A DNA stretch of 64,000 nt, from NCBI GenBank assembly GCA_964409905.1, contig CAYPET010000003.1, positions 115,199-179,198 of the forward strand, given 5' to 3'. Below the pieces are notes generated by a model, which did not search any database, was not told where the DNA came from, and was given only the letters and a program-made list of their open reading frames with translations. Position numbers and translations under genes: made by a program. The stretch comes from JAGNRR01 sp964409905. Lineage in GTDB: Bacteria; Bacteroidota; Bacteroidia; Chitinophagales; Chitinophagaceae. Positions 7,829 to 16,009 of this stretch are shown here, piece after piece (the first letter of the stretch is position 1; each line of letters begins with the position of its first letter).

Positions 7829-10800
7829 ATGGCGCAATACCACTTACCACAAAAACTGGACATGCCCAGTATAGAAGAAGTAATTCTTAAAAAATGGCAA
7901 GAACAGCAGACCTTCCAAAAAAGTATCGAAATACGTGAGGGCAACAAGCCTTTCGTATTTTACGAAGGTCCACCGTCAGCCAACGGCATGCCGGGCATTC
8001 ACCACGTTATCTCTCGCACCTTGAAAGATATGGTATGTCGTTACAAAACCATGAAAGGGTTCAAAGTCAATCGTAAAGCAGGGTGGGATACGCACGGATT
8101 ACCCATTGAACTTAATGTAGAGAAAGAATTGGGTATTACTAAAGAAGATATCGGAACAAAAATTAGCGTAGAAGATTATAACAAAAAGTGTCGCGAAACT
8201 GTTTTGCGCTTTAAGGACCAATGGGATAGTATTACGCAAAAAATGGGCTATTGGGTCAACCTGAATGACCCCTATATTACCTACGAAAACGATTATGTAG
8301 AGAGTGTCTGGAATTGCCTAAAACAACTTTACAACAAAGGCTATTTGTATAAAAGTGTATCCATTCAACCTTATAGCCCTGCTGCTGGAACAGGCCTAAG
8401 CTCGCATGAATTAAACCAGCCCGGCACCTATCAACAAGTAAAGGATACCAGCGCAACCGTATTATTTAAGGCTAAGCTTGACGAAAAATCTAAATTTCTT
8501 TTCGAAAAAGCGGATGGTCATAATGTATTTTTTATGGCATGGACCACAACGCCTTGGACCTTGCCATCCAATTTGGGTCTTACAGTGGGTAAAAAAATTG
8601 AATACGCATTAATTAAAACCCAAAACCCCTACACCGCAGAAATACAATATGTTGTATTGGCAACTGCCCTAATCAGTAAGTACCTCAAAGATGAGGGTGA
8701 AAACGCAACACCTGATACAGATAACAAAATAATCCCGTGGCAACGCATAGATGCCTTTACTGGTGCAGATTTAGAAGGGATTCGATATGAGCAATTACTT
8801 CCTTTTGAAAGCAACAAACCAGAAAATATTGAAGGTGACCCTTTCAAGCTCATCCTCGGCGACTTTGTGACAACAGAAGATGGTACCGGTATTGTCCATA
8901 CCGCGCCCGCATTTGGCGCCGATGACTATAAGGTAGGTCAGCAAAACAACCTCGGCATTATTACCCTGGTAGATCGTGAAGGCAAGTTTATTGAAGGTAC
9001 AGGTGATTATGCAGGTCGGTATGTAAAAAATTACAAAAGTGAAGCAGATTACACTGACGTAAATGTAGATATCGCCGTAGACCTCAAATTAAGAGGTAGG
9101 GCATTTAAGGTAGAAAAATATGAACACTCCTACCCGCATTGCTGGCGAACAGATAAACCTATCATTTATTATCCCTTGGATGCCTGGTTTGTAAAAACCA
9201 CCGCTGTAAAAGATCGTTTGCTCGAATTAAACAGGACTATTAATTGGAAACCGGCCTCCACCGGCGAGGGTCGCTTTGGTAACTGGCTTGAAAATATGGT
9301 CGATTGGAATCTTAGCCGATCAAGATTTTGGGGTACACCACTACCTATTTGGCGCACGGAAGACGGTAGCGAAGAGCGTTGCTGTGGGTCCATAGCAGAA
9401 ATTAAAGAGCACCTGCACCCCGATAGTCTCGAAAAAGACATTCTGGATGTACATCGACCATATATTGATAACGTCATCTTACAATCTGCGAGCGGTAAAA
9501 AAATGTACCGACAACCTGATTTAATTGATGTTTGGTTTGACAGCGGTGCCATGCCATACGCACAATGGCATTATCCATTTGAAAATGAAGAAGTGTTTGC
9601 TGAAAACTTTCCGGCTGATTTCATTGCTGAAGGCGTTGACCAAACAAGGGGCTGGTTTTATACCTTACACGTTCTTGGCACAATGTTACAAGATAGTGTT
9701 GCCTACAAAACTGTAGTTTCCAATGGCTTGGTGTTGGATAGCAAAGGCAACAAAATGAGTAAAACCAAAGGCAATGTTGTGGATCCATTCGAAACAATCA
9801 GCACCTACGGCGCCGATGCTACAAGGTGGTATCTTATGACTAACGCCTCACCATGGGATAGTCTGAAATTTGATTTGAAAGGTATTGCCGAGGTGCAACG
9901 AAAAGTATTTAATACCCTATTCAATACCTACAGTTTTTTCGGACTTTATGCCAATGTTGACGGATTTACATATCAAGAAGCCAAAATACCTGTGCAAGAG
10001 CGTCCGGAAATAGACCAATGGATATTATCATCACTTAATTCATTGGTGTTATATGTCAACGAAAATATGGACGATTACGAGCCTACAAGAGCAGGCAGGG
10101 CAATTGATACTTTCGTTGATGAACAATTAAGCAATTGGTATGTACGTTTATGTCGTAGAAGATTTTGGAAAGGTGAATATGACCATAACAAAATAGCCGC
10201 CTACCAAACACTCTATGAATGTCTTGAAACAGTTCTACAGCTCATGGCACCAATATCACCATTCTTTACGGATTGGATGTTTGCCGAGTTAGACAAAATT
10301 ACCAACCGACATAAGGCGGCTAGTATACACTTGCTGGATTTCCCGCAGGCAGATTCGCAATTGATTAATGGTGCTTTAGAAGAAAAAATGCAACTTGCTC
10401 AAGATGTTTGCTCACTCACACTTTCATTACGTAAAAAAGAAAACATCAAAGTAAGACAACCATTGCAAAGAATTCTCATCCCAGTATTAGATGAAAATAC
10501 CGAGGATTACGTTAGGGATATGCAAGAGCTCATTATGAATGAGTTAAACATAAAAGAAATTCAATTTTTAAGTAGAGAAAATGATGTTATAAAGAAAAAA
10601 GCCAAAGCAAACTTTAAAACGCTTGGTAAAAAACTCGGCCCACTTATGAAAGAAGCTGCTCAAGCAATACAAAACCTGAGTGGAACTCAAATAGCACAAT
10701 TAGAACGAACAGGCCATTATACCATAGAAATTGGCGATAAAATGGTGGATGTTGCAGCTGATGATATTGAAATAAGCTCAGACGAAATACCTGGTATGCT

Positions 10801-11116
10801 AGTAGCCAATAAGGGGACGCTAACCGTGGCTCTGGATATTGCACTTACAGACACATTAATTAATGAAGGAATAGCCAGGGAATTGGTAAATAAAATACAG
10901 AAAATAAGGAAAGACGAGCAATTCGAACTGACTGAACGTATTCAAGTAAGTATCGAAAGCCATCCAGAAATTAATGCCAGTATAAAAGCTTTTAATACCT
11001 ATATTTGCACGGAAATTTTAGCAGACAGTATAGATATAGTAACAACATTAGGACAAGGGATAGTGATAGATGTGAATAATTACCAAGTAAAACTATTAAT
11101 TAAAAAAACGAACTAG
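7829..11116 (+). CDS. ileS: Isoleucine--tRNA ligase
   Basis: A 1095-residue class Ia aminoacyl-tRNA synthetase that charges tRNA-Ile with isoleucine in the cytosol. The HIGH-type signature is NGMPGIHHVISR (around residues 52-62), followed by KAGWDTHGLPIE; the KMSKS-type motif is KMSKTKGN near residue 642. The editing domain contains TTTPWTLPSN, and WFDSGAMPYAQWHYPF and AEGVDQTRGWFYTLHVL are standard for IleRS. The length and the GIHH version of the signature fit the longer IleRS form common in Bacteroidota rather than the E. coli type. It has its own promoter and is separated by three bases from the DksA-like gene. Confidence 0.97.
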   Translation: MAQYHLPQKLDMPSIEEVILKKWQEQQTFQKSIEIREGNKPFVFYEGPPSANGMPGIHHVISRTLKDMVCRYKTMKGFKVNRKAGWDTHGLPIELNVEKELGITKEDIGTKISVEDYNKKCRETVLRFKDQWDSITQKMGYWVNLNDPYITYENDYVESVWNCLKQLYNKGYLYKSVSIQPYSPAAGTGLSSHELNQPGTYQQVKDTSATVLFKAKLDEKSKFLFEKADGHNVFFMAWTTTPWTLPSNLGLTVGKKIEYALIKTQNPYTAEIQYVVLATALISKYLKDEGENATPDTDNKIIPWQRIDAFTGADLEGIRYEQLLPFESNKPENIEGDPFKLILGDFVTTEDGTGIVHTAPAFGADDYKVGQQNNLGIITLVDREGKFIEGTGDYAGRYVKNYKSEADYTDVNVDIAVDLKLRGRAFKVEKYEHSYPHCWRTDKPIIYYPLDAWFVKTTAVKDRLLELNRTINWKPASTGEGRFGNWLENMVDWNLSRSRFWGTPLPIWRTEDGSEERCCGSIAEIKEHLHPDSLEKDILDVHRPYIDNVILQSASGKKMYRQPDLIDVWFDSGAMPYAQWHYPFENEEVFAENFPADFIAEGVDQTRGWFYTLHVLGTMLQDSVAYKTVVSNGLVLDSKGNKMSKTKGNVVDPFETISTYGADATRWYLMTNASPWDSLKFDLKGIAEVQRKVFNTLFNTYSFFGLYANVDGFTYQEAKIPVQERPEIDQWILSSLNSLVLYVNENMDDYEPTRAGRAIDTFVDEQLSNWYVRLCRRRFWKGEYDHNKIAAYQTLYECLETVLQLMAPISPFFTDWMFAELDKITNRHKAASIHLLDFPQADSQLINGALEEKMQLAQDVCSLTLSLRKKENIKVRQPLQRILIPVLDENTEDYVRDMQELIMNELNIKEIQFLSRENDVIKKKAKANFKTLGKKLGPLMKEAAQAIQNLSGTQIAQLERTGHYTIEIGDKMVDVAADDIEISSDEIPGMLVANKGTLTVALDIALTDTLINEGIARELVNKIQKIRKDEQFELTERIQVSIESHPEINASIKAFNTYICTEILADSIDIVTTLGQGIVIDVNNYQVKLLIKKTN

Positions 11117-11119
11117 CAT

Positions 11120-12184
11120 ATGGCTAAGAAGAAAGCGGCTCCAAGTAAAAAAGTAGCTACCAAGAAGAAAGCAGTAGCTAAAAAAGCAGCAGCACCCAAA
11201 AAAGAGTCCAAAACAGTAGCTAATGAGGCTGCCAAAAAGAAAACTGCCGCAAAAAAGAAGGCTCCCGTAGCTAAAAAAGCGGCAACTGACAAAAAGAAAG
11301 CTGCAGTAAAAAAAGTAGCTCCGAAAAAAGCAGCAGCGCCAAAGAAAGTGACAGTAGCAAAAAAAGCGGCAGCGCCAAAAAAGGCAGTAACGGCAAAGAA
11401 AGCTACAGCAGCAAAAAAGGCAGCAGCACCCAAGAAAGCTACAGCAGCAAAAAAGGCAGCAGCACTCAAGAAAGCAGTAACAAAAAAACCAATAGAAAAA
11501 ACTACAACCACCCAAAAAAGCGCTCCTAAAAAGACAGCTGTAAAAAAAGCTCCTGAAAAAACTGTTTCAAGAAGAGCTGTCGTTGTTGAACAAAAAGCGA
11601 AAGTCAAGAAACCTCCGGTTTCCATTTTAGAAGAATCAAAAAAATATCGACCAGAAGCTCCAACTCAAATCCGCACTTTAAAAAATACCGATGGTAAAGT
11701 ATTGGGTCATCGACCAATACATGAGCTCAATACTGCAACCTCTGTAAAGAAATCAGAGGCTGGTAAAAAGAAAAAACGAAAATCAATTCTTGGCGATGGC
11801 GCTGGCGATAGTGGCTACCAACGTTATAGCGATAAAGACTTGGACAAATTTAAAAAGGTAATTATCGAAAAAATGGAAAAAGCCCGTACGGAATTAAAAT
11901 ATCTACAAGGATTAATTACCCGCAAAGATGATTCTGGAACAGATGATACCGAAAATCGTTACGCCAGCATGGAAGACGGTAGTATGGCTAACCAAAGAGA
12001 GCAATTGAATCAAATGGCGGGTCGTCAAATTCAATTTATCAATAACTTAGAAAAAGCGTTGGTTCGCATACAGAATAAAACATATGGCATTTGTCGTGAA
12101 ACTGGCACGTTAATTTCTAAAAAGCGCTTGATGGCCGTTCCTCACGCTACGCTAAGCAAGGCTGCAAAAGATGCAAGAAAATAA
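11120..12184 (+). CDS. DksA/TraR-like protein with a long histone H1-like Lys/Ala/Pro tail
   Basis: A 354-residue protein in two parts. Residues 1 to about 165 are almost entirely Lys, Ala, Pro, Thr and Val in AAKKA/APKKA units, very basic and presumably disordered, like histone H1 tails. Residues about 230-354 form the DksA/TraR domain: a coiled-coil region (DLDKFKKVIIEKMEKARTEL), then RIQNKTYGICRETGTLISKKRL. This zinc-finger remnant has the protein's only cysteine, so the four-Cys site is lost, as in other Bacteroidota homologues. DksA-family proteins bind RNA polymerase through the secondary channel; the tail suggests nucleic-acid binding as well, which is inference. It is translated from the ileS operon, three bases after ileS. 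Confidence 0.85.
   Translation: MAKKKAAPSKKVATKKKAVAKKAAAPKKESKTVANEAAKKKTAAKKKAPVAKKAATDKKKAAVKKVAPKKAAAPKKVTVAKKAAAPKKAVTAKKATAAKKAAAPKKATAAKKAAALKKAVTKKPIEKTTTTQKSAPKKTAVKKAPEKTVSRRAVVVEQKAKVKKPPVSILEESKKYRPEAPTQIRTLKNTDGKVLGHRPIHELNTATSVKKSEAGKKKKRKSILGDGAGDSGYQRYSDKDLDKFKKVIIEKMEKARTELKYLQGLITRKDDSGTDDTENRYASMEDGSMANQREQLNQMAGRQIQFINNLEKALVRIQNKTYGICRETGTLISKKRLMAVPHATLSKAAKDARK
11396..11467 (+). repeat. Tandem 36-bp repeat in the Lys/Ala-rich tail
   Basis: Two adjacent in-frame 36-base copies encode KKATAAKKAAAP and KKATAAKKAAAL. They differ only in the last codon (CCC versus CTC). They lie within a longer run of degenerate related units from about 11130 to 11500. Near-identity at DNA level points to recent slippage or unequal recombination. 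Confidence 0.9.
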
Positions 12185-12208
12185 AGGTAATTCAGCATTA
12201 ATTAGTTT

Positions 12209-12236
12209 AAAGCGAGTCATCCGACTCGCTTTTTTT
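12209..12236 (+). terminator. Intrinsic terminator of the ileS-dksA-like operon
   Basis: A stem AAAGCGAGTC/GACTCGCTTT with loop ATCC runs into a T-run, 25 bases after the stop codon of the DksA-like gene. Confidence 0.85.
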
Positions 12237-12323
12237 GTAGGATAAAAAATATTAACCAGTCTTATTTCTTTAACCAAACAGACGTCAATATTCAAACGAG
12301 GATACTGTAGTTGAATAACTTAT

Positions 12324-12353
12324 AAAAAAAACGAGTTGCGTAACCGCAACTCG
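12324..12353 (-). terminator. Intrinsic terminator downstream of fabH
   Basis: Read on the minus strand, a 9-bp stem CGAGTTGCG/CGCAACTCG with a four-base loop is followed by eight Ts. It starts 25 bases after the fabH stop codon. Confidence 0.85.
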
Positions 12354-12377
12354 ACAATGTATTACTTCTAACTTTTT

Positions 12378-13376
12378 TTATTTACTATCATATGCCCACT
12401 TAATATATGTGGCGCCCCAAGTAAATCCACCACCAAATGCAGCTAAAATTATATTGTCCCCTTTTTTTAGCTTGCTTTCCCATTCCCACAAACAAAGAGG
12501 TAGAGTGCCATTAGTCGTGTTGCCATAACGTTGGATATTAATCATTACTTTACTTTCGTCTACTCCCATCCGTTCTCTAGTGGCATCAATAATTCGCTTA
12601 TTAGCCTGATGAGGTACCAGCCAGGCTACATCATCAGCAGTAAGATGGTTACGTTGCATAATTTCATAAGCCACATCAGCCATATTCGTTACGGCAAATT
12701 TGAATACCGTCTTACCCTCCTGATGCACAAAGTGCTCCTTGTTTGCAACGGTTTCTGCTGTTGCAGGGCTAACACTTCCTCCAGATTTTTGATACAAAAA
12801 CTGCTTCCCACTACCGTCTGACTTCAAAACACTATCAATAATTCCTAGGTTTTCTGTAGTTGGTTCGAGCAGCACAGCCCCGCCCCCATCACCAAATATG
12901 ATACAGGTAGCGCGATCTTCATAATCAATAATTGAACTCATTTTATCAACCCCGACAACAATCACTTTTTTATATTTACCTGTTTCAATAAATTGGGCTG
13001 CCGTAGTCAACGAATATAAAAAACCGCTACAGGCTGCACTTATATCATAACTAAATGCATTTACAAGGCCACAGTTATCGCTAATTAGATTCCCAGTAGC
13101 TGGAAATTGATGGTCAGGAGTGGTGGTAGCACAAATCAACAATTCAATCTCCTCGGGTTTTGTGCCACTTTTTTCCAGTAATTGTTTGACGGCATGTGTA
13201 GCCATGAAAGAAGATCCCAACCCTTTTTCTTTCAATATTCTACGTTCTTTAATACCAGTGCGGGTTGTAATCCATTCGTTGTTGGTATCAACTATCTTAG
13301 CTAAATCTTCGTTTGTTACTATGTTATCAGGTACATAACCGCTCACTGCGGTAATAGCTGCGTTAATTTTCTGCAT
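12378..13376 (-). CDS. fabH: Beta-ketoacyl-ACP synthase III
   Basis: A 332-residue thiolase-fold enzyme that starts fatty-acid synthesis by condensing an acyl-CoA primer with malonyl-ACP in the cytosol. The catalytic Cys is C116 in DISAACSGFLYSL. The His of the triad is in WLVPHQANKRIID and the Asn in RYGNTTNGTLPLCLWE. The N-terminus (INAAITAVSGYVPDNIVTN) and the length are those of FabH. Other fatty-acid genes are not adjacent; it is flanked by its own terminator on one side and by an unrelated secreted protein on the other. Bacteroidota often carry several FabH paralogues, so a specialised role in branched-chain priming or a secondary pathway is possible. Confidence 0.93.
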   Translation of the reverse strand: MQKINAAITAVSGYVPDNIVTNEDLAKIVDTNNEWITTRTGIKERRILKEKGLGSSFMATHAVKQLLEKSGTKPEEIELLICATTTPDHQFPATGNLISDNCGLVNAFSYDISAACSGFLYSLTTAAQFIETGKYKKVIVVGVDKMSSIIDYEDRATCIIFGDGGGAVLLEPTTENLGIIDSVLKSDGSGKQFLYQKSGGSVSPATAETVANKEHFVHQEGKTVFKFAVTNMADVAYEIMQRNHLTADDVAWLVPHQANKRIIDATRERMGVDESKVMINIQRYGNTTNGTLPLCLWEWESKLKKGDNIILAAFGGGFTWGATYIKWAYDSK

Positions 13377-13425
13377 TGATTTTTTCTTATGAGGCTATAA
13401 AGTTACATGATTGAGTGGGTTAAAA

Positions 13426-13456
13426 AAGAAAACCCTCTTAATATAACTAAGAGGGC
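13426..13456 (-). terminator. Intrinsic terminator of the three-repeat secreted protein gene
   Basis: On the minus strand, a stem CCCTCTTA/TAAGAGGG with a seven-base loop is followed by a T-rich run. It begins about 25 bases after the stop at 13480 and separates that gene from fabH. Confidence 0.75.
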
Positions 13457-13479
13457 GTTAGTAACTAATTTAATCTATA

Positions 13480-14016
13480 CTATCGTTGGGCCTCAACATC
13501 GTCGCGCATTACACCGTAATATTGAAACGTTTTCTGTCTCCAACCTTTTTTAATGTATTTATCTGTATCACCAAACTCTGGCACCGAAACCCAATCTTTT
13601 GTTTTGCCGATGTACCAGTTATAAACTGCCACGTGATTCTCGGATCGGCGTATAGGTGCATAAAACTGTAATGATTTCAATGTATAACCTTGTTGCATCA
13701 TGTCAGCGTCTGTACCAAAATCATCAGCCACACTCACTTGGTCTTTGGTCACAGGGTTAGTCCATCTGTAAACCGCAACACGATCTGGACCGGGCGTCTT
13801 GAATGCAAAGAACATTAATGTTTTTTCTTTGTATTTCCATTGCAACAGTTGCCCCTCTTGTATTTCACCATCAGCAAGGGTTACATAATTTCTATCAACC
13901 GAACTGTACCAACGGTAAACCTTCACCATATCATTATCATATTGAGCAAGTGCTTCTTTTCCATTTATGAATAAGAACGAAGCAAGAACGATTAGGCTAA
14001 AAATTCCTTTTTTCAT
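13480..14016 (-). CDS. Small secreted protein with three ~49-residue repeats (DUF5648-like)
   Basis: A 178-residue protein with a signal peptide (MKKGIFSLIVLASFLFINGK, cleavage near ALAQ at 25). The mature part is three tandem repeats, at about residues 30-78, 79-127 and 128-172. Each opens VxVYrW, has an NYVTLAD, DQVSVAD or DWVSVPE segment in the middle, and ends in an aromatic strand such as TLMFFAF, SLQFYAP or TFQYYGV. This pattern resembles the DUF5648 repeat (VYRxYNPxTGDHFYT...) found in secreted bacterial proteins, though the assignment is by eye. No catalytic residues or cysteines are apparent, so a binding or structural role outside the cytoplasm is likely. It has its own terminator. 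Confidence 0.7.
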   Translation of the reverse strand: MKKGIFSLIVLASFLFINGKEALAQYDNDMVKVYRWYSSVDRNYVTLADGEIQEGQLLQWKYKEKTLMFFAFKTPGPDRVAVYRWTNPVTKDQVSVADDFGTDADMMQQGYTLKSLQFYAPIRRSENHVAVYNWYIGKTKDWVSVPEFGDTDKYIKKGWRQKTFQYYGVMRDDVEAQR

Positions 14017-14133
14017 AATTCTTTTCTACTATTTGATTGTACAATGATAATAAATATATGCGTATCAAACCTAATTTTTGGCGGATTAATTGTTGGTAAA
14101 AATTTGCTTGGTACAATCCACCAAAAATGTTCA

Positions 14134-14613
14134 TTACTTTTTGGCTATTAAAACTACAGCATGAGCCTCTATCCCTTCTTCTCTGCCTACGTAACCCATT
14201 TTTTCGGTAGTAGTGGCCTTGATGGAAATGGCGTCAATGTCAAATTCTAATACCTGGGCAATTGACTCTCGCATTGCTAAGATATAGGGCCTGAGTTTTG
14301 GTGTTTGTAAACAAACTGTACTATCAATATTCAGTAGCTGATAGCCTTCTTGTTTGACAATATTGTAGGTCTCACGTAACAATATTTTACTGTCAATACC
14401 TTTATATTGAGGATCTGTATCGGGGAAATGAGCACCAATATCTCCATGCGCAATGGCACCCAACAAGGCATCACAAATTACATGCAGTAACACGTCGGCA
14501 TCAGAGTGACCAACGCTGCCTTTGTGATGTGGAATTTGAATACCCCCAATGACAAGATCTTCACCTTCTGCTAATTGATGAAAATCTATACCCTGCCCAA
14601 TCCGAATATCCAT
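14134..14613 (-). CDS. ispF: 2-C-methyl-D-erythritol 2,4-cyclodiphosphate synthase
   Basis: An enzyme of the MEP isoprenoid pathway that cyclises CDP-methylerythritol 2-phosphate, releasing CMP. With the ATG at 14613 the protein has 159 residues, the family norm, and the metal ligands fall at D10, H12 and H44 (GIDFHQL and DADVLLHVICDALLG). The conserved GAHFPDTDP and TTEKMGYVGREEGIEA are present. An upstream in-frame TTG at 14634 would add seven residues abutting the porV stop, but the ATG start fits the family better. It lies 21 bases downstream of porV on the same strand and is probably co-transcribed with it. Confidence 0.95.
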   Translation of the reverse strand: MDIRIGQGIDFHQLAEGEDLVIGGIQIPHHKGSVGHSDADVLLHVICDALLGAIAHGDIGAHFPDTDPQYKGIDSKILLRETYNIVKQEGYQLLNIDSTVCLQTPKLRPYILAMRESIAQVLEFDIDAISIKATTTEKMGYVGREEGIEAHAVVLIAKK

Positions 14614-14634
14614 GTTTATAGGTATTGAAAACAA

Positions 14635-15900
14635 CTATTCGTCTTTACTATCGCGACTGTTCCCTCCGTCTTCATTCTTAGGTTTGCCTTTTACAATATT
14701 TGAGAAATTATCAAAGTCAAAAAGCAAGGAGAAACGCAAAGTATTAGACAATGGATTTCTATTTTGACCATTGCCGGAAGGCACTAAATATGCAAAATCT
14801 AAGCCAAAGACATTATACTTCACGCCAAGACCAAGCGTAAAATATTGTCGATCACCTTTTTGCTGACTCTCACTAAAATATCCTGCCCGAGCAAAAAATT
14901 GATTTTGATAGGAGTATTCTGCGCCAAAACTCACCATTACTTCGCGCAACTCCTCTGCCCCACCTTCAGGAGCATCATTGAAGGAAGAAAAAATACCGTC
15001 AATAACGGTTTTGTCAGCTCTGGCATCTTGCTCAATAATTGCCCCGGTAGAATCACGAATATATTGCGGGGTTGGTACCAACAGTTTATTAAAGTCCAAT
15101 GCAAAAGTCAGCATATTGTACTCATCGATACTGTACTCGTAGGCGGCACCTAAACCTAAATTAGTTGGTAAAAAATCTGCTCGATCGGTAGAGTATGATA
15201 TTTTTTGGCCCAGATTAGTAAGTGCTAGGCCAATATTCAATCGCTGCCCTAATCCTTCACCTAAATCCTGACCAAGAGGCGTAGTGAAAAATGCGCCAAA
15301 ATCAACTGCGAACGAACTACCTGGGCTGTAACTTGAATTTTGAGTGGCAGCGCCATTAATAATGTTCGAACTAATAAATTTACCGGCCAATCCAATCGAG
15401 AATTTTTCTGAGAGCTTTCTTGAATAACCGGCATCAAAGGCAAATTCACGAGGGTTACCAGTTCCGATACTCTGAGCATTTATATCCGTATAACTAATTG
15501 AACCTAGGGAGAAGTAGCGTAAACCTAAACTTACAGCCTGATTTTTATTATCCTCCTCGCCAAATTTGTAATAGCCCGAAAGATATGCCAAATTGATATC
15601 TGGAACTAAATCCTTCAACCAAGGAGTATAAGATATGGAAGCACCTGCTTCTTTTTTACTCATTGCCACTTTGGCAATGTTCCAGTAGTGCGAATTTGCG
15701 TCTGGGCTTAGCGCTAACCCAACATCGCCCATTGCGCCACTGCGGGCATCAGGACTAATCCGCATAAAGGGCACGGCAGTCGTTATTGTATTATACTTTA
15801 AACCTTGTTGTTGGCCATTTGATCCAACTTGCGCCATTAATACAGTAGGCATAACAACTGAGGCAACAATTGCCAAAAGCATCATTTTTTTTAACATCAT
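14635..15900 (-). CDS. porV: Type IX secretion system outer-membrane protein PorV
   Basis: A 421-residue FadL-like outer-membrane barrel protein. It has a signal peptide (MMLKKMMLLAIVASVVMPTVLMAQ) and the PorV-typical start of the mature chain: AVPFMRISPDARSGAMGDVG, then ALSPDANSHYWNIAKVA and SYTPWLKDLVPDINLAYLSG. In T9SS, PorV shuttles folded cargo from the translocon to the attachment complex where PorU removes the sorting domain. Its placement next to porU fits this partnership: porU is 110 bases upstream on the same strand. The C-terminus trails into a charged stretch (GKPKNEDGGNSRDSKDE) after the last strand. Confidence 0.95.
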   Translation of the reverse strand: MMLKKMMLLAIVASVVMPTVLMAQVGSNGQQQGLKYNTITTAVPFMRISPDARSGAMGDVGLALSPDANSHYWNIAKVAMSKKEAGASISYTPWLKDLVPDINLAYLSGYYKFGEEDNKNQAVSLGLRYFSLGSISYTDINAQSIGTGNPREFAFDAGYSRKLSEKFSIGLAGKFISSNIINGAATQNSSYSPGSSFAVDFGAFFTTPLGQDLGEGLGQRLNIGLALTNLGQKISYSTDRADFLPTNLGLGAAYEYSIDEYNMLTFALDFNKLLVPTPQYIRDSTGAIIEQDARADKTVIDGIFSSFNDAPEGGAEELREVMVSFGAEYSYQNQFFARAGYFSESQQKGDRQYFTLGLGVKYNVFGLDFAYLVPSGNGQNRNPLSNTLRFSLLFDFDNFSNIVKGKPKNEDGGNSRDSKDE

Positions 15901-16009
15901 GTAATTATATTTTCTAAAAGTAAGAAGGTAACGTTCTATATCAAATAAGAATTTCTTTTGTTGATGCTGTGCAATAATACAGCGCTCTCGTTAATTGAAA
16001 CAAATATAA

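Noticed and set aside
11130..11500. Regular short repeats as a possible CRISPR array
   Set aside because: The repeats are in frame, have no unique spacers and encode the basic tail.
11096..11625. Two minus-strand open frames (139 and 170 codons) rich in Cys/Phe or Ala/Phe opposite the DksA-like gene
   Set aside because: They are the antisense of the Lys/Ala repeat: AAG/AAA read backwards gives Phe and Leu. No start signal or family features.
14614..14634. TTG start for ispF adding seven residues
   Set aside because: The ATG at 14613 gives the family-typical N-terminus and ligand spacing. The same reasoning rejects upstream TTG or GTG starts for mutY, HU, uppS, transketolase, the thioredoxin-like gene and rlmD.
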